This document shows, in pieces, positions 47,787-58,684 of a stretch of 64,000 nt of DNA. The stretch covers positions 119,902-183,901 of the forward strand of contig NZ_JALIDZ010000012.1 of NCBI RefSeq assembly GCF_025397915.1. Reading direction: 5' to 3'. Numbering within the stretch: the stretch's first letter is position 1; every line of letters begins with the position of its first letter. The position numbers and the translations under genes were made by a program. The stretch comes from Microbaculum marinisediminis (lineage in GTDB: Bacteria > Pseudomonadota > Alphaproteobacteria > Rhizobiales > Tepidamorphaceae). Under the pieces are notes generated by a model. It did not search any database. It was not told the origin of the DNA and was given only the letters and a program-made list of their open reading frames with translations.

Positions 47787-49589
47787 CTATCCGTTCAGCG
47801 CATCGAGGAAGGTGCGGCCGAACGCCTCGAGCTTGGCGGCCCCGACGCCGCGCACCCGCGCCATGTCGTCGAGCGAGCGGGGATGCGTGACGACCATCTC
47901 TTCCAATGTACGGTCGGGAAAGACGACATAGGCGGGAACGCCCTGTTCGGCAGCGATTTCACGCCTTAGCGCCTTCAGGCGAACCAGAAGCTCCGTTTCC
48001 GGTCCGTTCAGTCGCCGTTCCGGCGCGCTGCCGCGTTTGCTCCGGCGCGACTTGCCGGGGCTCGGCAACCGGATCAAAAATTCCTGATTACCGCTCAACA
48101 CGGCTTCCGCCTTCTCGCCGAGCATCAGGGATCCGAAGGCGCCGGTTTCCGCGTGCAGCGCGCGGGCGGCGACGAGCTGCCGCAGGATCGAGCGCCACTC
48201 GGCCTTCTTGCGGCTGGAACCGGCGGCGAACAGCGGCAGCGAATCGTGCCCGCGCGACAGCACCATGTCGTTCGTCTCGCCGGTGAGCAGCGATACGATG
48301 TAGGCGGCGCCGTAGCGCTCGCCGGTCGTCCGCACGAGATCGATGGCCAGCCGCGCCACATCACGCCCGTCGGCGAGCGCCGGCGGATCGAGGCAGATGT
48401 CGCAGTTGCCGCAGGCCTGCGAGCTCTCGCCGAAATAGGCAAGCAGCGCCACCCGGCGGCAGCTGGTCGCCTCGCAGAATCCGATCAGGGCATCGAGCCG
48501 CAACGCGTCGACGCGCCGGCGTTCCGGCTCGCAGTCGGCCTCGTCGATGAACCGCCGGCGCGTGCGCACGTCCTCGAGCCCGTACAGCATGTAGGCGTCG
48601 GCCGGCTCGCCGTCGCGCCCCGCCCGGCCGATCTCCTGATAGTACGCTTCGAGACTCGAGGGGACGTCGCCGTGCACGACGAAACGCACGTCCGACTTGT
48701 CGATCCCCATGCCGAACGCGACGGTCGCCACCATGACGATCCCGGGCTCGGCGAGGAAGGCTTCCTGGTTCGCCGCGCGGTCCGCAGGCGGCATCCCGGC
48801 ATGATAGGCAAGCGCCCGAATTCCGGCCGCCGACAGCGCCGCGGCGGTATCCTCGACCTTCTTGCGCGATATCCGATAGACGATGCCGCTCTGTCCGCCC
48901 CGTGATTTGACGAACCGCTCGATTTCGGCCCCGGCCCGCGTCTTGTCGGCGACCGTGATGGAAATATTGGGGCGGTCGAAGCCGGACACGAACACCGAAA
49001 CGTCACCGCCGAAGAGCTTTTCGGAAATGTCGTCTCGCGTCGACCGGTCTGCGGTCGCCGTCAGGGCAATGATGGGCACACCCGGAAACGCCTCGCGCAG
49101 CGCCCCCAGCATGAGATATTCGGCCCGAAAACTGTGCCCCCACTGGGAAATGCAATGGGCCTCGTCGACCGCGATCAGTCCGAGCGAAAACTTCGTCAGT
49201 GCCGCCTGCATGCGCGGCGTCATCAACCGCTCCGGCGACATGTAGAGCAGACTCACCTCGCCGCGCGTCACGCGCCGCCAGATCTCGACATTCTCTTCGC
49301 GCGACTTGCCGGAATGGATTGCCTCGGCTTTCTGGCCGGAAAGCTTCAGGGCGGCGACCTGATCGTCCATCAGCGCGATCAGCGGCGATACGACGATGCT
49401 CAACCCGCCCTTCACCAGCGCGGGAAGCTGAAAGCACAGCGACTTGCCGGCGCCGGTCGGCATCACCGCAAGCACGTTGCGGCCGCTCAGGACCGCATCG
49501 ACGATCTCCTCCTGCCTCGACCGGAAGGTCGAGAAACCGAAGGCATCCTCCAGAACGCGGTATTTGTCGGGATGATCGGGCGAAACCAT
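47787..49589 (-). CDS. recQ: ATP-dependent DNA helicase RecQ
   Basis: 600-aa 3'-5' DNA helicase. Walker A MPTGAGKS (43-50), DEAH at 142-145, the aromatic-rich loop HCISQWGHSFR, motif VI QEIGRAGRDG, a four-cysteine Zn site in CRRVALLAYFGESSQACGNC plus its flanks, the RQC winged helix and a C-terminal HRDC domain (about 525-598). The ATG at 49589 gives MVSPDHPDKYRV. It follows the ribosomal cluster but is separated by the rplQ terminator. Confidence 0.95.
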   Translation of the reverse strand: MVSPDHPDKYRVLEDAFGFSTFRSRQEEIVDAVLSGRNVLAVMPTGAGKSLCFQLPALVKGGLSIVVSPLIALMDDQVAALKLSGQKAEAIHSGKSREENVEIWRRVTRGEVSLLYMSPERLMTPRMQAALTKFSLGLIAVDEAHCISQWGHSFRAEYLMLGALREAFPGVPIIALTATADRSTRDDISEKLFGGDVSVFVSGFDRPNISITVADKTRAGAEIERFVKSRGGQSGIVYRISRKKVEDTAAALSAAGIRALAYHAGMPPADRAANQEAFLAEPGIVMVATVAFGMGIDKSDVRFVVHGDVPSSLEAYYQEIGRAGRDGEPADAYMLYGLEDVRTRRRFIDEADCEPERRRVDALRLDALIGFCEATSCRRVALLAYFGESSQACGNCDICLDPPALADGRDVARLAIDLVRTTGERYGAAYIVSLLTGETNDMVLSRGHDSLPLFAAGSSRKKAEWRSILRQLVAARALHAETGAFGSLMLGEKAEAVLSGNQEFLIRLPSPGKSRRSKRGSAPERRLNGPETELLVRLKALRREIAAEQGVPAYVVFPDRTLEEMVVTHPRSLDDMARVRGVGAAKLEAFGRTFLDALNG

Positions 49590-49655
49590 CCTGTTCCTAT
49601 AGGGCGCGCCCGCCGATTCGCCGACCGCGGTTATGTCCCCACGAACCGTAGGAAC

Positions 49656-49679
49656 GAAAAAGGGGCCCGAAGGCCCCTT
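49656..49679 (-). terminator. Rho-independent terminator after rplQ
   Basis: On the minus strand rplQ is followed by AAGGGGCC-TTCG-GGCCCCTT and a run of T. The UUCG-type loop and GC stem make this a strong terminator closing the S10-spc-alpha supercluster. Confidence 0.9.
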
Positions 49680-49706
49680 GAAACTCTGTCGCGGCTGCGA
49701 GGCGTC

Positions 49707-50135
49707 TTACGCCACCTCGCCTTCCTCGGCGACTTCCGCCTCGTGCCGGGCACGATCCTCGGCGCCCTTGGCGCTCTCGTCGCGATCCACCAGCTCGATC
49801 ACCGCAACCGGCGCGGCGTCGCCGTGCCGGAACCCGGCCTTCAGCACCCGGCTGTAGCCGCCGGCGCGATCCTTGTAGCGCTCCGCCAGCGTGTCGAAGA
49901 GCTTGGAGACCGCCTCCTTGTCACCGATCTGGCTGACCGCCTGGCGGCGCGCGTGCAGGTCACCGCGCTTGCCGAGCGTGACCAGCTTGTCGATGATCGG
50001 CTTCAGTTCCTTTGCCTTCGGCAACGTCGTGACGATCTGCTCATGGCGGATCAGCGACGCGGCCATGTTGGCGAACATCGCCTTGCGGTGGCTCGCCGTA
50101 CGATTCAACTTGCGGCCGGTCTTGCCGTGACGCAT
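49707..50135 (-). CDS. rplQ: 50S ribosomal protein L17
   Basis: 142-aa large-subunit protein near the exit tunnel. Starts [20 protein letters not shown], the universal L17 N-terminus. A C-terminal acidic tail of about 20 residues ([15 protein letters not shown]) extends beyond the core, common in alphaproteobacteria. Last gene of the alpha operon, 41 bases after rpoA, followed by the terminator at 49656-49679. Confidence 0.97.
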   Translation of the reverse strand: MRHGKTGRKLNRTASHRKAMFANMAASLIRHEQIVTTLPKAKELKPIIDKLVTLGKRGDLHARRQAVSQIGDKEAVSKLFDTLAERYKDRAGGYSRVLKAGFRHGDAAPVAVIELVDRDESAKGAEDRARHEAEVAEEGEVA

Positions 50136-50176
50136 GGCACTCTCCTCGAATTCGTCGCAGACGCGTTACCCGCGTC

Positions 50177-51193
50177 TCAGTAATGATCCTCGTAGCGCTT
50201 GGCCAGCTCTTCGATATTCTCCGGCGGCCAATTCGCCACTTCCATGCCCAGGTGCAGCCCCATCTGGGCCAGCACTTCTTTGATCTCGTTCAGCGACTTG
50301 CGGCCGAAGTTCGGGGTCCGGAGCATCTCCGCCTCCGACTTCTGGATCAGGTCGCCGATATAGACGATGTTGTCGTTCTTCAGGCAGTTGGCCGAGCGGA
50401 CCGAAAGCTCCAGCTCGTCGACCTTCTTGAGCAGCGCCGGATTGAAGGCGAGCTCCGGAACCATCTCCTCGACGACCTCGGCCTTCGGCTCCTCGAAGGT
50501 GATGAAGACGTTGAGCTGGTCCTGCAGGATGCGCGCCGCATAGGCAAGCGCGTCTTCCGGCTTCACCGAGCCGTCCGTCTCGATCTCCATCGTCAGCTTG
50601 TCGTAGTCGAGGATCTGCCCTTCACGGGTGTTCTCGACACGGTAGGAGACGCGGCGAACCGGGCTGTAGAGGCTGTCGACCGGGATAAGCCCGATCGGTG
50701 CGTCTTCCGGACGGTTGCGGTCGGCGGCAACATAGCCCTTGCCGGTATTGACCGTGAACTCGATGCGGATTTCCGCGCCTTCGTCGAGCGTGCACAGGAC
50801 GAGATCCGGGTTGAGCACCTCGATATCGCCGACCGTCTGGATGTCGCCGGCGGTCACCTGCCCGGGTCCCTGCTTCTTCAGCACCATGCGCTTGGGGCCT
50901 TCGCCCTGCATGCCCACCGACACGTCCTTGATGTTCAGGACGACGTCGGTCACATCCTCGCGCACGCCGGGGATCGACGAGAACTCATGCAGCACGCCGT
51001 CAATCTGGACCGACGTCACGGCCGCGCCCTGGAGCGACGACAGCAGCACCCGCCTGAGTGCGTTGCCGAGGGTCGTACCGAAACCGCGCTCGAGCGGCTC
51101 GGCCACGATGACAGCCAGGCGCTTCGGGTCGGAACCCGGAAGCACTTCGAGCTTGTTCGGCTTGATCAGCTCTTGCCAGTTCTTCTCAATCAC
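50177..51193 (-). CDS. rpoA: DNA-directed RNA polymerase alpha subunit
   Basis: 338-aa alpha subunit: N-terminal assembly domain (1-230; [18 protein letters not shown]) and C-terminal DNA/activator domain (about 250-325; [31 protein letters not shown]). The GTG at 51193 gives [17 protein letters not shown], the normal alphaproteobacterial start; the frame continues upstream without homology. Placed between rpsK and rplQ as usual. Confidence 0.98.
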   Translation of the reverse strand: MIEKNWQELIKPNKLEVLPGSDPKRLAVIVAEPLERGFGTTLGNALRRVLLSSLQGAAVTSVQIDGVLHEFSSIPGVREDVTDVVLNIKDVSVGMQGEGPKRMVLKKQGPGQVTAGDIQTVGDIEVLNPDLVLCTLDEGAEIRIEFTVNTGKGYVAADRNRPEDAPIGLIPVDSLYSPVRRVSYRVENTREGQILDYDKLTMEIETDGSVKPEDALAYAARILQDQLNVFITFEEPKAEVVEEMVPELAFNPALLKKVDELELSVRSANCLKNDNIVYIGDLIQKSEAEMLRTPNFGRKSLNEIKEVLAQMGLHLGMEVANWPPENIEELAKRYEDHY

Positions 51194-51295
51194 GGTCGAA
51201 CCTCGTTGGATTGCTCTCAATCCGCGCGAACGAAACCGCCATTCCATCCGCAGCGTATCCGGCGAACGGGACGGTCCCGTCGCCGGCGAAAATCG

Positions 51296-51685
51296 TCAGA
51301 CCCGGCGGCGCTTGCGCGGGCGGCAGCCGTTATGCGGGATCGGCGTAACGTCACGAATAGCGGTAATCGTGAAGCCTGCGGCCTGAAGCGCGCGAAGCGC
51401 GGATTCACGGCCCGACCCCGGACCGCGAACTTCGACTTCAAGCGTACGCATGCCGTGCTCGGCAGCCTTCTTGGCCGCGTCTTCCGCCGCCATCTGCGCA
51501 GCGAAGGGCGTCGACTTCCGCGATCCCTTGAACCCCATCGTCCCGGCCGACGACCACGAAATGGCGTTGCCCTGGGCGTCGGTGATGGTGATCATCGTAT
51601 TGTTAAACGACGCGCTTACATGAGCCACGCCGGAGGTGATGTTCTTGCGCTCACGGCGACGAACGCGCGTGGTGTCTCTGGCCAT
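51296..51685 (-). CDS. rpsK: 30S ribosomal protein S11
   Basis: 129-aa small-subunit platform protein. Recognised by [34 protein letters not shown] and the C-terminal [18 protein letters not shown]. Full length. Lies between rpsM and rpoA in the alpha operon. Confidence 0.98.
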   Translation of the reverse strand: MARDTTRVRRRERKNITSGVAHVSASFNNTMITITDAQGNAISWSSAGTMGFKGSRKSTPFAAQMAAEDAAKKAAEHGMRTLEVEVRGPGSGRESALRALQAAGFTITAIRDVTPIPHNGCRPRKRRRV

Positions 51686-51726
51686 CGTATACTGTCCTTC
51701 TTATAAGCGTCGCGGCTGGAAGCCGA

Positions 51727-52095
51727 TTACTTCTTCTTGCCCGCGATCGCCTTGGCCGGGCCCTTCCGGGTCCGCGCGTTGGTGTGCGTACGCTGACCGC
51801 GTACCGGCAGACCGCGCCGGTGCCGCAGGCCGCGATAGCAACCCAGGTCCATCAGCCGCTTGATGTTCATCGCCACGTCGCGGCGCAGATCGCCTTCGAC
51901 GAGATAGTCACGGTCGATCGCTTCGCGAATCTGCAGGACTTCCGCGTCCGAGAGTTCGTTGACCCGCCGCTCAGGCGGAATACTGACCTTCTCGCAGATT
52001 TCCTTGGCCTTGGCGGGTCCAATGCCATGAATATACCGCAACGCGATTTCAACGCGTTTGTTGGTCGGAATGTTGACGCCTGCAATTCGAGCCAC
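51727..52095 (-). CDS. rpsM: 30S ribosomal protein S13
   Basis: 122-aa small-subunit head protein contacting P-site tRNA and L5. [36 protein letters not shown] and the basic tail [12 protein letters not shown] are typical. First gene after adk with a 203-base gap holding a candidate promoter; no rpmJ is encoded between adk and rpsM. Confidence 0.98.
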   Translation of the reverse strand: MARIAGVNIPTNKRVEIALRYIHGIGPAKAKEICEKVSIPPERRVNELSDAEVLQIREAIDRDYLVEGDLRRDVAMNIKRLMDLGCYRGLRHRRGLPVRGQRTHTNARTRKGPAKAIAGKKK

Positions 52096-52243
52096 GATCT
52101 TCGCTCCAATTCCGTCCGGCCCAGCCGGCCGGTTTCTCGATCACTTAAGGTCTGACTTTAACACAACGCAGATACGGGCGCCCCGGCCCAGCTTCAGACC
52201 GGATGACACCCCTCGGCTCTATTCCTTGCGGATAGTCGCCGCT

Positions 52244-52272
52244 GGATATCGTATCGCTATGTGTTTCGTCAA
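52244..52272 (-). promoter_or_regulatory. Candidate internal promoter upstream of rpsM
   Basis: In the 203-base gap between adk and rpsM the minus strand shows TTGACG (52272-52267), a 17-base spacer and ATATCC (52249-52244). The -35 is good, the -10 weak. It may give extra transcription of the alpha operon genes rpsM-rpsK-rpoA-rplQ. Confidence 0.35.
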
Positions 52273-52298
52273 CCTCTGCCTAACAATTCCGGATCTGC

Positions 52299-52874
52299 TC
52301 ACGCAGCTTCCAGAACAGAAATGATATCCTCCGATACGCGGTCGACATCGGCCATGCCGTCCACCGATCGAAGCATGTTCTTCGCCCCGTAATGGGCAAT
52401 CAGAGGCGCGGTCCGCTCGTGATAGACATCGAGCCGCTTCTTCAGCGCATCCGCATTGTCGTCCGCCCGCGGTCCACCGACGGTTTCCTTGGCCCGCTTT
52501 TCGATGCGATCGATCAGGACCGAATCGTCGACCGACAACTGGACAACGGCATCGAGCTTCATGTTCTTCTGCGCCAGCAGCTCATCCAGCGCGTCGGCCT
52601 GGGCGACGGTCCGCGGAAAACCGTCGAGAATGAAGCCGTTCTTGCAATCCGGCTCGTCGATCCGGTCGGAAATGATCTGCACGACCACATCGTCCGGCAC
52701 GAGATCGCCGCGAGCGATCACATCCTTTGCGGCCAACCCGAGCGCCGTCTCCGCGGCGACGGCGGCGCGCAACATGTCCCCCGTCGAGAGCTGCGGAATC
52801 CCGAAGCGCTCGGAGATGCGCACAGCTTGAGTTCCCTTGCCGGCGCCTGGCGGGCCGAGAAGTATCAGTCTCAT
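52299..52874 (-). CDS. adk: Adenylate kinase (short form)
   Basis: 191-aa nucleoside monophosphate kinase interconverting AMP, ADP and ATP. P-loop [32 protein letters not shown] and [18 protein letters not shown] are in place. It is the short form lacking the larger LID insert (about 27 residues), usual in alphaproteobacteria. The ATG at 52874 overlaps the secY stop as ATGA. Confidence 0.97.
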   Translation of the reverse strand: MRLILLGPPGAGKGTQAVRISERFGIPQLSTGDMLRAAVAAETALGLAAKDVIARGDLVPDDVVVQIISDRIDEPDCKNGFILDGFPRTVAQADALDELLAQKNMKLDAVVQLSVDDSVLIDRIEKRAKETVGGPRADDNADALKKRLDVYHERTAPLIAHYGAKNMLRSVDGMADVDRVSEDIISVLEAA

Positions 52875-54208
52875 CGGTTGCGACGCCCCCCTCGCAAGCG
52901 AGATTTCTTGACGAGGCCCTCGTACTGATGCGCCAGCAGATGCCCCTGGACCTGCGAAACCGTGTCCATCGTTACCGACACCACGATCAGCAGTGACGTA
53001 CCGCCGAAATAGAAGGGCACATTCCAGGCCGTTACCAGGAATTCGGGCAACAGGCAGACCAGCGTGAGGTAGATCGCACCGATGACCGTGATCCGGGTCA
53101 ACACATAGTCGATGTACTGGGCCGTGCGCTCGCCCGGGCGGATACCCGGAATGAAGCCACCATGCTTTTTCAGGTTGTCGGCTGTATCGGCCGGATTGAA
53201 AACGACCGCCGTATAGAAGAAGGCGAAAAAGATGATCCCGACCGCGTAGAACAGCATGTACAGCGGCTGGCCGTGACCGAGCAGCGCGGTCACCGTGGTC
53301 AGCCACGCCGGCCCCTCGCCGCTCGAGAAGTTCGCTACCGTGATCGGCAGCAACAGCAGCGACGACGCGAAGATCGGCGGAATGACACCGGCGGTGTTCA
53401 GCTTCAGCGGCAGGTGCGAGGAATCGCCCTGGAACATCCGGTTGCCGACCTGGCGCTTGGGATACTGGATCAGAAGCCGGCGCTGAGCGCGCTCCACGAA
53501 CACGATGAAGGCGATCACGGCAACCGCCATCACGAAGATGGCCAGGATGATGCCCGTCGACATGGCGCCCTGGCGGCCCAGTTCGAGCATGCCGGCGATC
53601 GCCGATGGCAGACCGGCCACGATACCGGCGAAAATGATCAGCGAAATGCCGTTGCCGACGCCGCGCTGGGTGATCTGTTCGCCCAGCCACATCAGGAACA
53701 CCGTACCGCCGGTCAGCGTGATGACCGTCGTGAACCGGAAGAACATCCCCGGATCATTGACGACAGTGCCGGCCCCTTCGAGGCCGACCGCGATACCGTA
53801 GGCCTGGACCGCGGCGAGGAACACCGTGCCGTAGCGCGTGTACTGATTCAGCGTCTTCCGGCCCTGCTCACCCTCTTTCTTGAGCTGCTCCAGATGCGGC
53901 GAGACCGCGGTCAGGAGCTGCACGATAATCGAGGCCGAGATGTACGGCATGATATTGAGGGCGAAGATCGCCATCCGTTCGACGGCACCGCCGGCGAACA
54001 TGTTGAACATGCCCAGAATGCCCGAAGACTGCTGCTGAAACATATCAGCGACCGCCTGCGGGTTGATCCCCGGAAGCGGGATATAGGTGCCGAGCCGATA
54101 CACCAGCAGCGCACCAAGGGTGAACCAGATGCGCTGCTTCAGTTCGGTCGCTTTCGCAAGCGCGCCGAAATTCAGATTGGCTGCGAGTTGTTCAGCTGCT
54201 GACGCCAT
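52871..54208 (-). CDS. secY: Protein translocase subunit SecY
   Basis: 445-aa central channel of the Sec translocon, ten membrane spans. Markers: the first span [18 protein letters not shown], plug region, [49 protein letters not shown] and the cytoplasmic loop [20 protein letters not shown]. The C-terminal tail ends in basic [11 protein letters not shown]. Located between rplO and adk as usual. Confidence 0.98.
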   Translation of the reverse strand: MASAAEQLAANLNFGALAKATELKQRIWFTLGALLVYRLGTYIPLPGINPQAVADMFQQQSSGILGMFNMFAGGAVERMAIFALNIMPYISASIIVQLLTAVSPHLEQLKKEGEQGRKTLNQYTRYGTVFLAAVQAYGIAVGLEGAGTVVNDPGMFFRFTTVITLTGGTVFLMWLGEQITQRGVGNGISLIIFAGIVAGLPSAIAGMLELGRQGAMSTGIILAIFVMAVAVIAFIVFVERAQRRLLIQYPKRQVGNRMFQGDSSHLPLKLNTAGVIPPIFASSLLLLPITVANFSSGEGPAWLTTVTALLGHGQPLYMLFYAVGIIFFAFFYTAVVFNPADTADNLKKHGGFIPGIRPGERTAQYIDYVLTRITVIGAIYLTLVCLLPEFLVTAWNVPFYFGGTSLLIVVSVTMDTVSQVQGHLLAHQYEGLVKKSRLRGGRRNR

Positions 54209-54266
54209 TTTCCCCTCCGCCGCAGGTTGCCCGGGTCAATATCGGCCGGGCACCGTTGGCGTTGCC

Positions 54267-54839
54267 TCAGCCTTGCTTGTCTTCGCTGGCCGCGGACGTC
54301 TTGGCCGCCGGCGTCTTCGCCTTGGAAGCCCGCTCCGCGGCCTTCTTCGACTTCGGTGGCTCGGCCGCCGCCTTCGGCGCCAGTGCGGCGATCTCGATGC
54401 TGCCGCCGGCCTTCTCGACCGCAGCGACCGCATTCTTCGAGGCGCCCTGCACCTGGAACGACACCTTGGCCGTTAGCTCGCCGCCGCCCAGCAGCCGCAC
54501 GCCATCCTTGGTGCGCCGTGCGATCCCCGCCGCGACGAGGATCTCGCTGGTCACCGCCTGCTTGGCGTCGAGCTTGCCAGCATCGATCGCCGTCTGGATA
54601 CGATCCAGGTTAACGACGGCGAACGACTTCGCTGAGATATTGTTGAACCCGCGCTTCGGCAAGCGCCGATGCAGCGGCATCTGGCCGCCCTCGAAGCCTT
54701 TGATGGCGACGCCGGACCGCGATTTCTGGCCCTTGTGACCGCGTCCCGCGGTCTTGCCGAGGCCGGAACCGATGCCGCGTCCCACGCGTTTGCGGGCATG
54801 CTTGGCGCCGGGACGGTCTGCGATCTCGTTGAGCTTCAT
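54267..54839 (-). CDS. rplO: 50S ribosomal protein L15 with long C-terminal tail
   Basis: 190-aa L15; the core (about 1-150) is normal ([53 protein letters not shown]). About 35 further residues form a Lys/Ala/Pro/Ser-rich tail ([19 protein letters not shown]), longer than the usual family length of about 150-160. The tail is probably disordered and exposed. Confidence 0.97.
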   Translation of the reverse strand: MKLNEIADRPGAKHARKRVGRGIGSGLGKTAGRGHKGQKSRSGVAIKGFEGGQMPLHRRLPKRGFNNISAKSFAVVNLDRIQTAIDAGKLDAKQAVTSEILVAAGIARRTKDGVRLLGGGELTAKVSFQVQGASKNAVAAVEKAGGSIEIAALAPKAAAEPPKSKKAAERASKAKTPAAKTSAASEDKQG

Positions 54840-54858
54840 TTTATCCGCTCTCTGTCGT

Positions 54859-55056
54859 TCAATTTTCCTCGACCACCCGGACCAGATGCTGGACCTTGGT
54901 GATCATGCCACGCACCGCCGGGGTATCTTCCAGCGTACGCCTCTTGTGCATCTTGTTGAGCCCGAGCCCGATCAGCGTCGCGCGCTGGTCACCCGGACGG
55001 CGAATCGGCGAGCCGATCTGCTCGACCGTAATCGTCTTTCCGCTTTTCTTGGCCAT
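54859..55056 (-). CDS. rpmD: 50S ribosomal protein L30
   Basis: 65-aa L30: [40 protein letters not shown] and [14 protein letters not shown]. Sits between rpsE and rplO as in the spc operon. Confidence 0.97.
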   Translation of the reverse strand: MAKKSGKTITVEQIGSPIRRPGDQRATLIGLGLNKMHKRRTLEDTPAVRGMITKVQHLVRVVEEN

Positions 55057-55079
55057 AAGACTGTCTCCTGGGCGCTGTC

Positions 55080-55634
55080 TCAGGCTTCCGCCGCAGCGTC
55101 GCCGACGGCGTCACGACGCCGCGACTGAAGGGCAGACACCTTGAGACCGCGACGAGCCGCAACCGAACGCGGGCTGTCCTCGGCCTTCAGCGCCTGGAAC
55201 GTCGCGCGAACCATGTTGTACGGGTTCGACGACCCAAGCGACTTGGCGACGACGTCCTGCACACCGAGCGTCTCGAACACCGCGCGCATCGGGCCACCGG
55301 CGATGATACCGGTACCGGGAGGCGCGGCACGCAGAACCACGCGACCGGCGCCCCAGCGTCCGGCGACGTCGTGATGAAGCGTACGCCCCTCGCGCAGCGG
55401 CACGCGCACCATCGACCGCTTCGCGGCGTCAGTCGCCTTGCGGATCGCCTCCGGCACCTCGCGCGCCTTGCCGTGGCCGAAACCGACCCTGCCCTTCTGG
55501 TCGCCGACAACCACCAGCGCGGCGAACCCGAACCGGCGGCCGCCCTTGACGACCTTGGCGACACGATTGATGTGGACGAGCTTGTCCACGAATTCGCTGT
55601 CGCGCTCGCGATCTTCTCTTACCCGGCCTGCCAC
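55080..55634 (-). CDS. rpsE: 30S ribosomal protein S5
   Basis: 184-aa S5 with the double-stranded-RNA-like N domain ([40 protein letters not shown]) and C domain ([36 protein letters not shown]). Full length with a short basic tail. S5 helps decoding fidelity and helicase activity of the 30S subunit. Confidence 0.98.
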   Translation of the reverse strand: MAGRVREDRERDSEFVDKLVHINRVAKVVKGGRRFGFAALVVVGDQKGRVGFGHGKAREVPEAIRKATDAAKRSMVRVPLREGRTLHHDVAGRWGAGRVVLRAAPPGTGIIAGGPMRAVFETLGVQDVVAKSLGSSNPYNMVRATFQALKAEDSPRSVAARRGLKVSALQSRRRDAVGDAAAEA

Positions 55635-55671
55635 GTCTCTATTCCTCTTTCTGTCGCGTTTCTCGCCGGCC

Positions 55672-56034
55672 TCAGAATTCGAGGCCGACCTCGCGCGCTG
55701 CGTCGGCGAGTGCCTTTACCCGCCCGTGATACAGATAGCCGCCACGATCGAACACCACCTGTTTGATGCCAGCCTCGACCGCGCGCTCGGCCACGAGCTT
55801 GCCGACCGCTTCGGCCGCAGCCCGGTCGGCGCCGGTCTTCAGGGCACCGCGCAGATCCTTCTCCAGCGTCGACGCCGAGGCCAGAGTGCGGCCGGCGGCA
55901 TCGTCGATGACCTGCGCGTAGATGTTCTTCGAGGAGCGGTGCACGCTCAGCCGCGGCCGGCCATTGGCCGCCCGGCGGAGTGCCCGCCGAACCCGCATTG
56001 TCCGCTTCTCGCGGCCTGTCAAACCCTTGCTCAT
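55672..56034 (-). CDS. rplR: 50S ribosomal protein L18
   Basis: 120-aa L18, binds 5S r[43 protein letters not shown] and [20 protein letters not shown] are typical. The start at 56034 is chosen over a longer open frame reaching back into rplF. Confidence 0.98.
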   Translation of the reverse strand: MSKGLTGREKRTMRVRRALRRAANGRPRLSVHRSSKNIYAQVIDDAAGRTLASASTLEKDLRGALKTGADRAAAEAVGKLVAERAVEAGIKQVVFDRGGYLYHGRVKALADAAREVGLEF

Positions 56035-56045
56035 CGCCGATCTCG

Positions 56046-56579
56046 CTACTTCTTCTTGCCTTCCTTGCGGAAGACATATTCGTCCTTGTACCTGACGCCC
56101 TTGCCCTTGTAGGGCTCCGGCGGGCGGAAGCGGCGGATCTCGGCGGCCACCTGGCCGACCCGCTGCTTGTCGATGCCACTGACGACGATCTCGGTCGGCT
56201 TCGGGCATTCGATGCTGATCCCCTCGGGGATCGGGTAATGCACGTCATGGCTGAAGCCCAGCGCAAGCTGCAGCTTGTTGCCCTGAACCTGGGCGCGGTA
56301 ACCGACGCCCTGGATCTCCAGCTCCCGCTTGAAGCCGTCGCTGACACCGACGATGATGTTCGAGACGAGTGTCCGCGACAGGCCCCACTTCGCCCGCGCG
56401 TCCTTGGAGTCGTCGCGCGGACCGACCTTGATCCCGTCGTCGGTCATCTCGACGGACACCTCGTCATTGAGGACCACCGACAGTTCACCTTTCGGCCCCT
56501 TGGCCGAAACGCTCTGTCCGGCGATCGTCGCCGTTACGCCGCTAGGTACGGCTACCGGCCTTTTTCCGATACGCGACAT
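56046..56579 (-). CDS. rplF: 50S ribosomal protein L6
   Basis: 177-aa L6 with two similar alpha/beta domains. [19 protein letters not shown] opens the protein; [20 protein letters not shown], and the C-terminal [19 protein letters not shown] with VFRKEGKKK close it. The start at 56579 is standard; the in-frame extension upstream overlaps rpsH and is rejected. Confidence 0.98.
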   Translation of the reverse strand: MSRIGKRPVAVPSGVTATIAGQSVSAKGPKGELSVVLNDEVSVEMTDDGIKVGPRDDSKDARAKWGLSRTLVSNIIVGVSDGFKRELEIQGVGYRAQVQGNKLQLALGFSHDVHYPIPEGISIECPKPTEIVVSGIDKQRVGQVAAEIRRFRPPEPYKGKGVRYKDEYVFRKEGKKK

Positions 56580-56613
56580 CGAAATCGTCTCCGATCGTTC
56601 CCTTTGGCCGTCG

Positions 56614-57012
56614 TCAGAAGACGCGGCACAGTACCTCGCCGCCGACATTCTCTTCGCGCGCCTGCCAGTCCGGCATGACACCCTTGGGAGTCGACACGAT
56701 CGACACGCCGAGGCCGTTGGAGACCGTCGGCAGGTTCTTCACCGAGGCATACACCCGGCGGCCCGGCTTGGAGACCCGCTCGATCTTGCGGATCACCGGC
56801 TCGCCGTCGAAATATTTGAGTTCGATCTCGAACTCAGCCTTGCCACCGTTGAATTCCACTTCGGAATATCCCCGGATGTAGCCTTCGGCCTGCAGTACGT
56901 CGAGCACGCGGCGGCGCAACGAAGACGCCGGCGTATTCACCTTGTTCTTGCGCCGCATCTGCGCGTTGCGGATGCGGGTGAGCATATCGCCCAGCGGATC
57001 ACTCATGGCCAT
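56614..57012 (-). CDS. rpsH: 30S ribosomal protein S8
   Basis: 132-aa S8, binds the central domain of 16S rRNA and is the translational regulator of spc operons in other bacteria. [36 protein letters not shown] and [19 protein letters not shown]. The ATG at 57012 gives MAMSDPL; the second ATG (57006) is also possible. GAGG precedes. Confidence 0.97.
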   Translation of the reverse strand: MAMSDPLGDMLTRIRNAQMRRKNKVNTPASSLRRRVLDVLQAEGYIRGYSEVEFNGGKAEFEIELKYFDGEPVIRKIERVSKPGRRVYASVKNLPTVSNGLGVSIVSTPKGVMPDWQAREENVGGEVLCRVF

Positions 57013-57023
57013 TGCTCGTTACC

Positions 57024-57329
57024 TCACCAGCTCGACTTGACCATGCCCGGGATCATGCCCCGAGACCCGAGTTCACGCAGCGCGATGCGCGAGAGCTTCA
57101 GCTTGCGGTACACCCCGCGCGGCCGGCCCGACACTTCGCAGCGGTTGCGGATGCGCGACGGCGCCGAGTTGCGCGGCAGCGCGGCAAGCTTCAGACGCGC
57201 CTGGAAACGCTCTTCCATCGACAGCGACTCGTCTTCGGCGATCGCCCTCAGCCGCTCGCGTTTGCCGGCATATTTCTTCACCAGGCGTGCGCGGTTCCGG
57301 TTCTTCTCGATCGCACTTTTCTTCGCCAT
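57024..57329 (-). CDS. rpsN: 30S ribosomal protein S14 (zinc-independent form)
   Basis: 101-aa long S14. The CXXC zinc motifs of the short form are absent, with a single cysteine in [12 protein letters not shown], so this is the zinc-independent type. [20 protein letters not shown] at the N-terminus and [11 protein letters not shown] at the end are typical. Confidence 0.98.
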   Translation of the reverse strand: MAKKSAIEKNRNRARLVKKYAGKRERLRAIAEDESLSMEERFQARLKLAALPRNSAPSRIRNRCEVSGRPRGVYRKLKLSRIALRELGSRGMIPGMVKSSW

Positions 57330-57365
57330 ATTAAAAAAACCTCCTGAGGTCTCCCGTTGCCGCGA

Positions 57366-57923
57366 TCACGCGCGGAACGGGAAGTTGAAGGCCTTGAGCA
57401 AGGCCCGGGCCTCATCGTCGGTCTGCGCCGTGGTGCACACAACGATATCCATGCCCATTACGTGGTCGACCTTGTCGTAATCGATCTCCGGGAACACGAT
57501 GTGCTCCTTGAGACCCATTGCGTAGTTGCCCCGACCGTCGAAGCTCTTCGGGTTCAGCCCGCGGAAGTCGCGAACCCGCGGCAGCGCGATGTTCACGAAA
57601 CGGTCGAGAAATTCGTACATGCGCCCCTTGCGCAGCGTGACCTTGGCGCCGAGAGCCATGCCCTCGCGCACCTTGAAGCTGGCGATCGAGGTACGCGCAT
57701 GCGTAACCAGCGCCTTCTGGCCGGCGATCAGGGTCAGGTCGTTCGCTGCCGCTTGGGCGCGCTTCTGGTCGCCAACCGCCTCGCCGACGCCCATGTTGAG
57801 CACGATCTTCTCGAGGCGCGGCAGTTTCATCTGGTTCGAGTAGCTAAACTCGTCCATGAGCTGACCACGAACGACGTCGCGATAGTGCGTCTTGAGCCTC
57901 GGCTCGTATGCTGCTTCAGCCAT
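57366..57923 (-). CDS. rplE: 50S ribosomal protein L5
   Basis: 185-aa L5, 5S rRNA-binding. [38 protein letters not shown], the conserved [18 protein letters not shown] and the C-terminal [19 protein letters not shown]. Its start overlaps the end of rplX by eight bases. Confidence 0.98.
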   Translation of the reverse strand: MAEAAYEPRLKTHYRDVVRGQLMDEFSYSNQMKLPRLEKIVLNMGVGEAVGDQKRAQAAANDLTLIAGQKALVTHARTSIASFKVREGMALGAKVTLRKGRMYEFLDRFVNIALPRVRDFRGLNPKSFDGRGNYAMGLKEHIVFPEIDYDKVDHVMGMDIVVCTTAQTDDEARALLKAFNFPFRA

Positions 57924-58236
57924 CGATCACTTCTCCGGACCGCTTGGCGAAACGCACCTTGCGGCCATCTTTCAGAATCTTGAATCCAACCCGGGTCGGT
58001 TTGCCGTCCTTGGGGTCGATCAGCGCCAGATTCGACAGATTGATCGGCGCTTCCTTCGCCTTGATACCGCCCTCTTCGGACGCCGTCTGCTTCTGGTGGC
58101 GCTGCACCATGTTCACGCCCTGAACGATCGCGCGGCTCTTGGCCGGCTCCATCTTCAAGACGTCACCGGACTTGCCCTTGTCGCGGCCGCTCAGCACTAC
58201 GACACGGTCGCCCTTCTTGATCTTCGCCATCGACAT
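57916..58236 (-). CDS. rplX: 50S ribosomal protein L24
   Basis: 106-aa L24, an early assembly protein with a KOW motif ([20 protein letters not shown]). [20 protein letters not shown] follows. The ATG at 58236 overlaps the rplN stop as TGATG with GGAGG in front; the more internal ATG at 58230 (MAKIKKGD) is an alternative. Confidence 0.96.
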   Translation of the reverse strand: MSMAKIKKGDRVVVLSGRDKGKSGDVLKMEPAKSRAIVQGVNMVQRHQKQTASEEGGIKAKEAPINLSNLALIDPKDGKPTRVGFKILKDGRKVRFAKRSGEVIDG

Positions 58237-58604
58237 CACAACACCTCCGGCGCGAGCGAAACGATCTTCATATGGTTCTTCGCACGCAACTCGCGAGGCA
58301 CCGGGCCGAAAATACGGGTTCCGACGGGTTCTTTCTGGTTGTTCACCAGAACCGCGGCGTTGCGGTCAAAGCGGATCACGCTGCCGTCGGGGCGGCGGAT
58401 ATCCTTCGCGGTGCGCACGACGACGGCCTTCATGACGTCGCCCTTCTTCACACGTCCGCGCGGAATAGCCTCCTTCACCGACACCACTATGATGTCGCCG
58501 ACGTGAGCGTACTTGCGCTTGGAACCGCCCAGCACCTTGATGCACTGCACCCGGCGCGCGCCCGAATTGTCGGCGACATCGAGACTTGTCTGCATCTGGA
58601 TCAT
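58236..58604 (-). CDS. rplN: 50S ribosomal protein L14
   Basis: 122-aa L14 at the subunit interface. [40 protein letters not shown] and [20 protein letters not shown] are typical and complete. Confidence 0.98.
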   Translation of the reverse strand: MIQMQTSLDVADNSGARRVQCIKVLGGSKRKYAHVGDIIVVSVKEAIPRGRVKKGDVMKAVVVRTAKDIRRPDGSVIRFDRNAAVLVNNQKEPVGTRIFGPVPRELRAKNHMKIVSLAPEVL

Positions 58605-58684
58605 GGCCGGCCTCTTGTCCTTCTCTTCGCGGGCCCCTGCTTGAAATTATCGGGCGCGCGATGCCTTACCGTTAAAGTTCGTCT

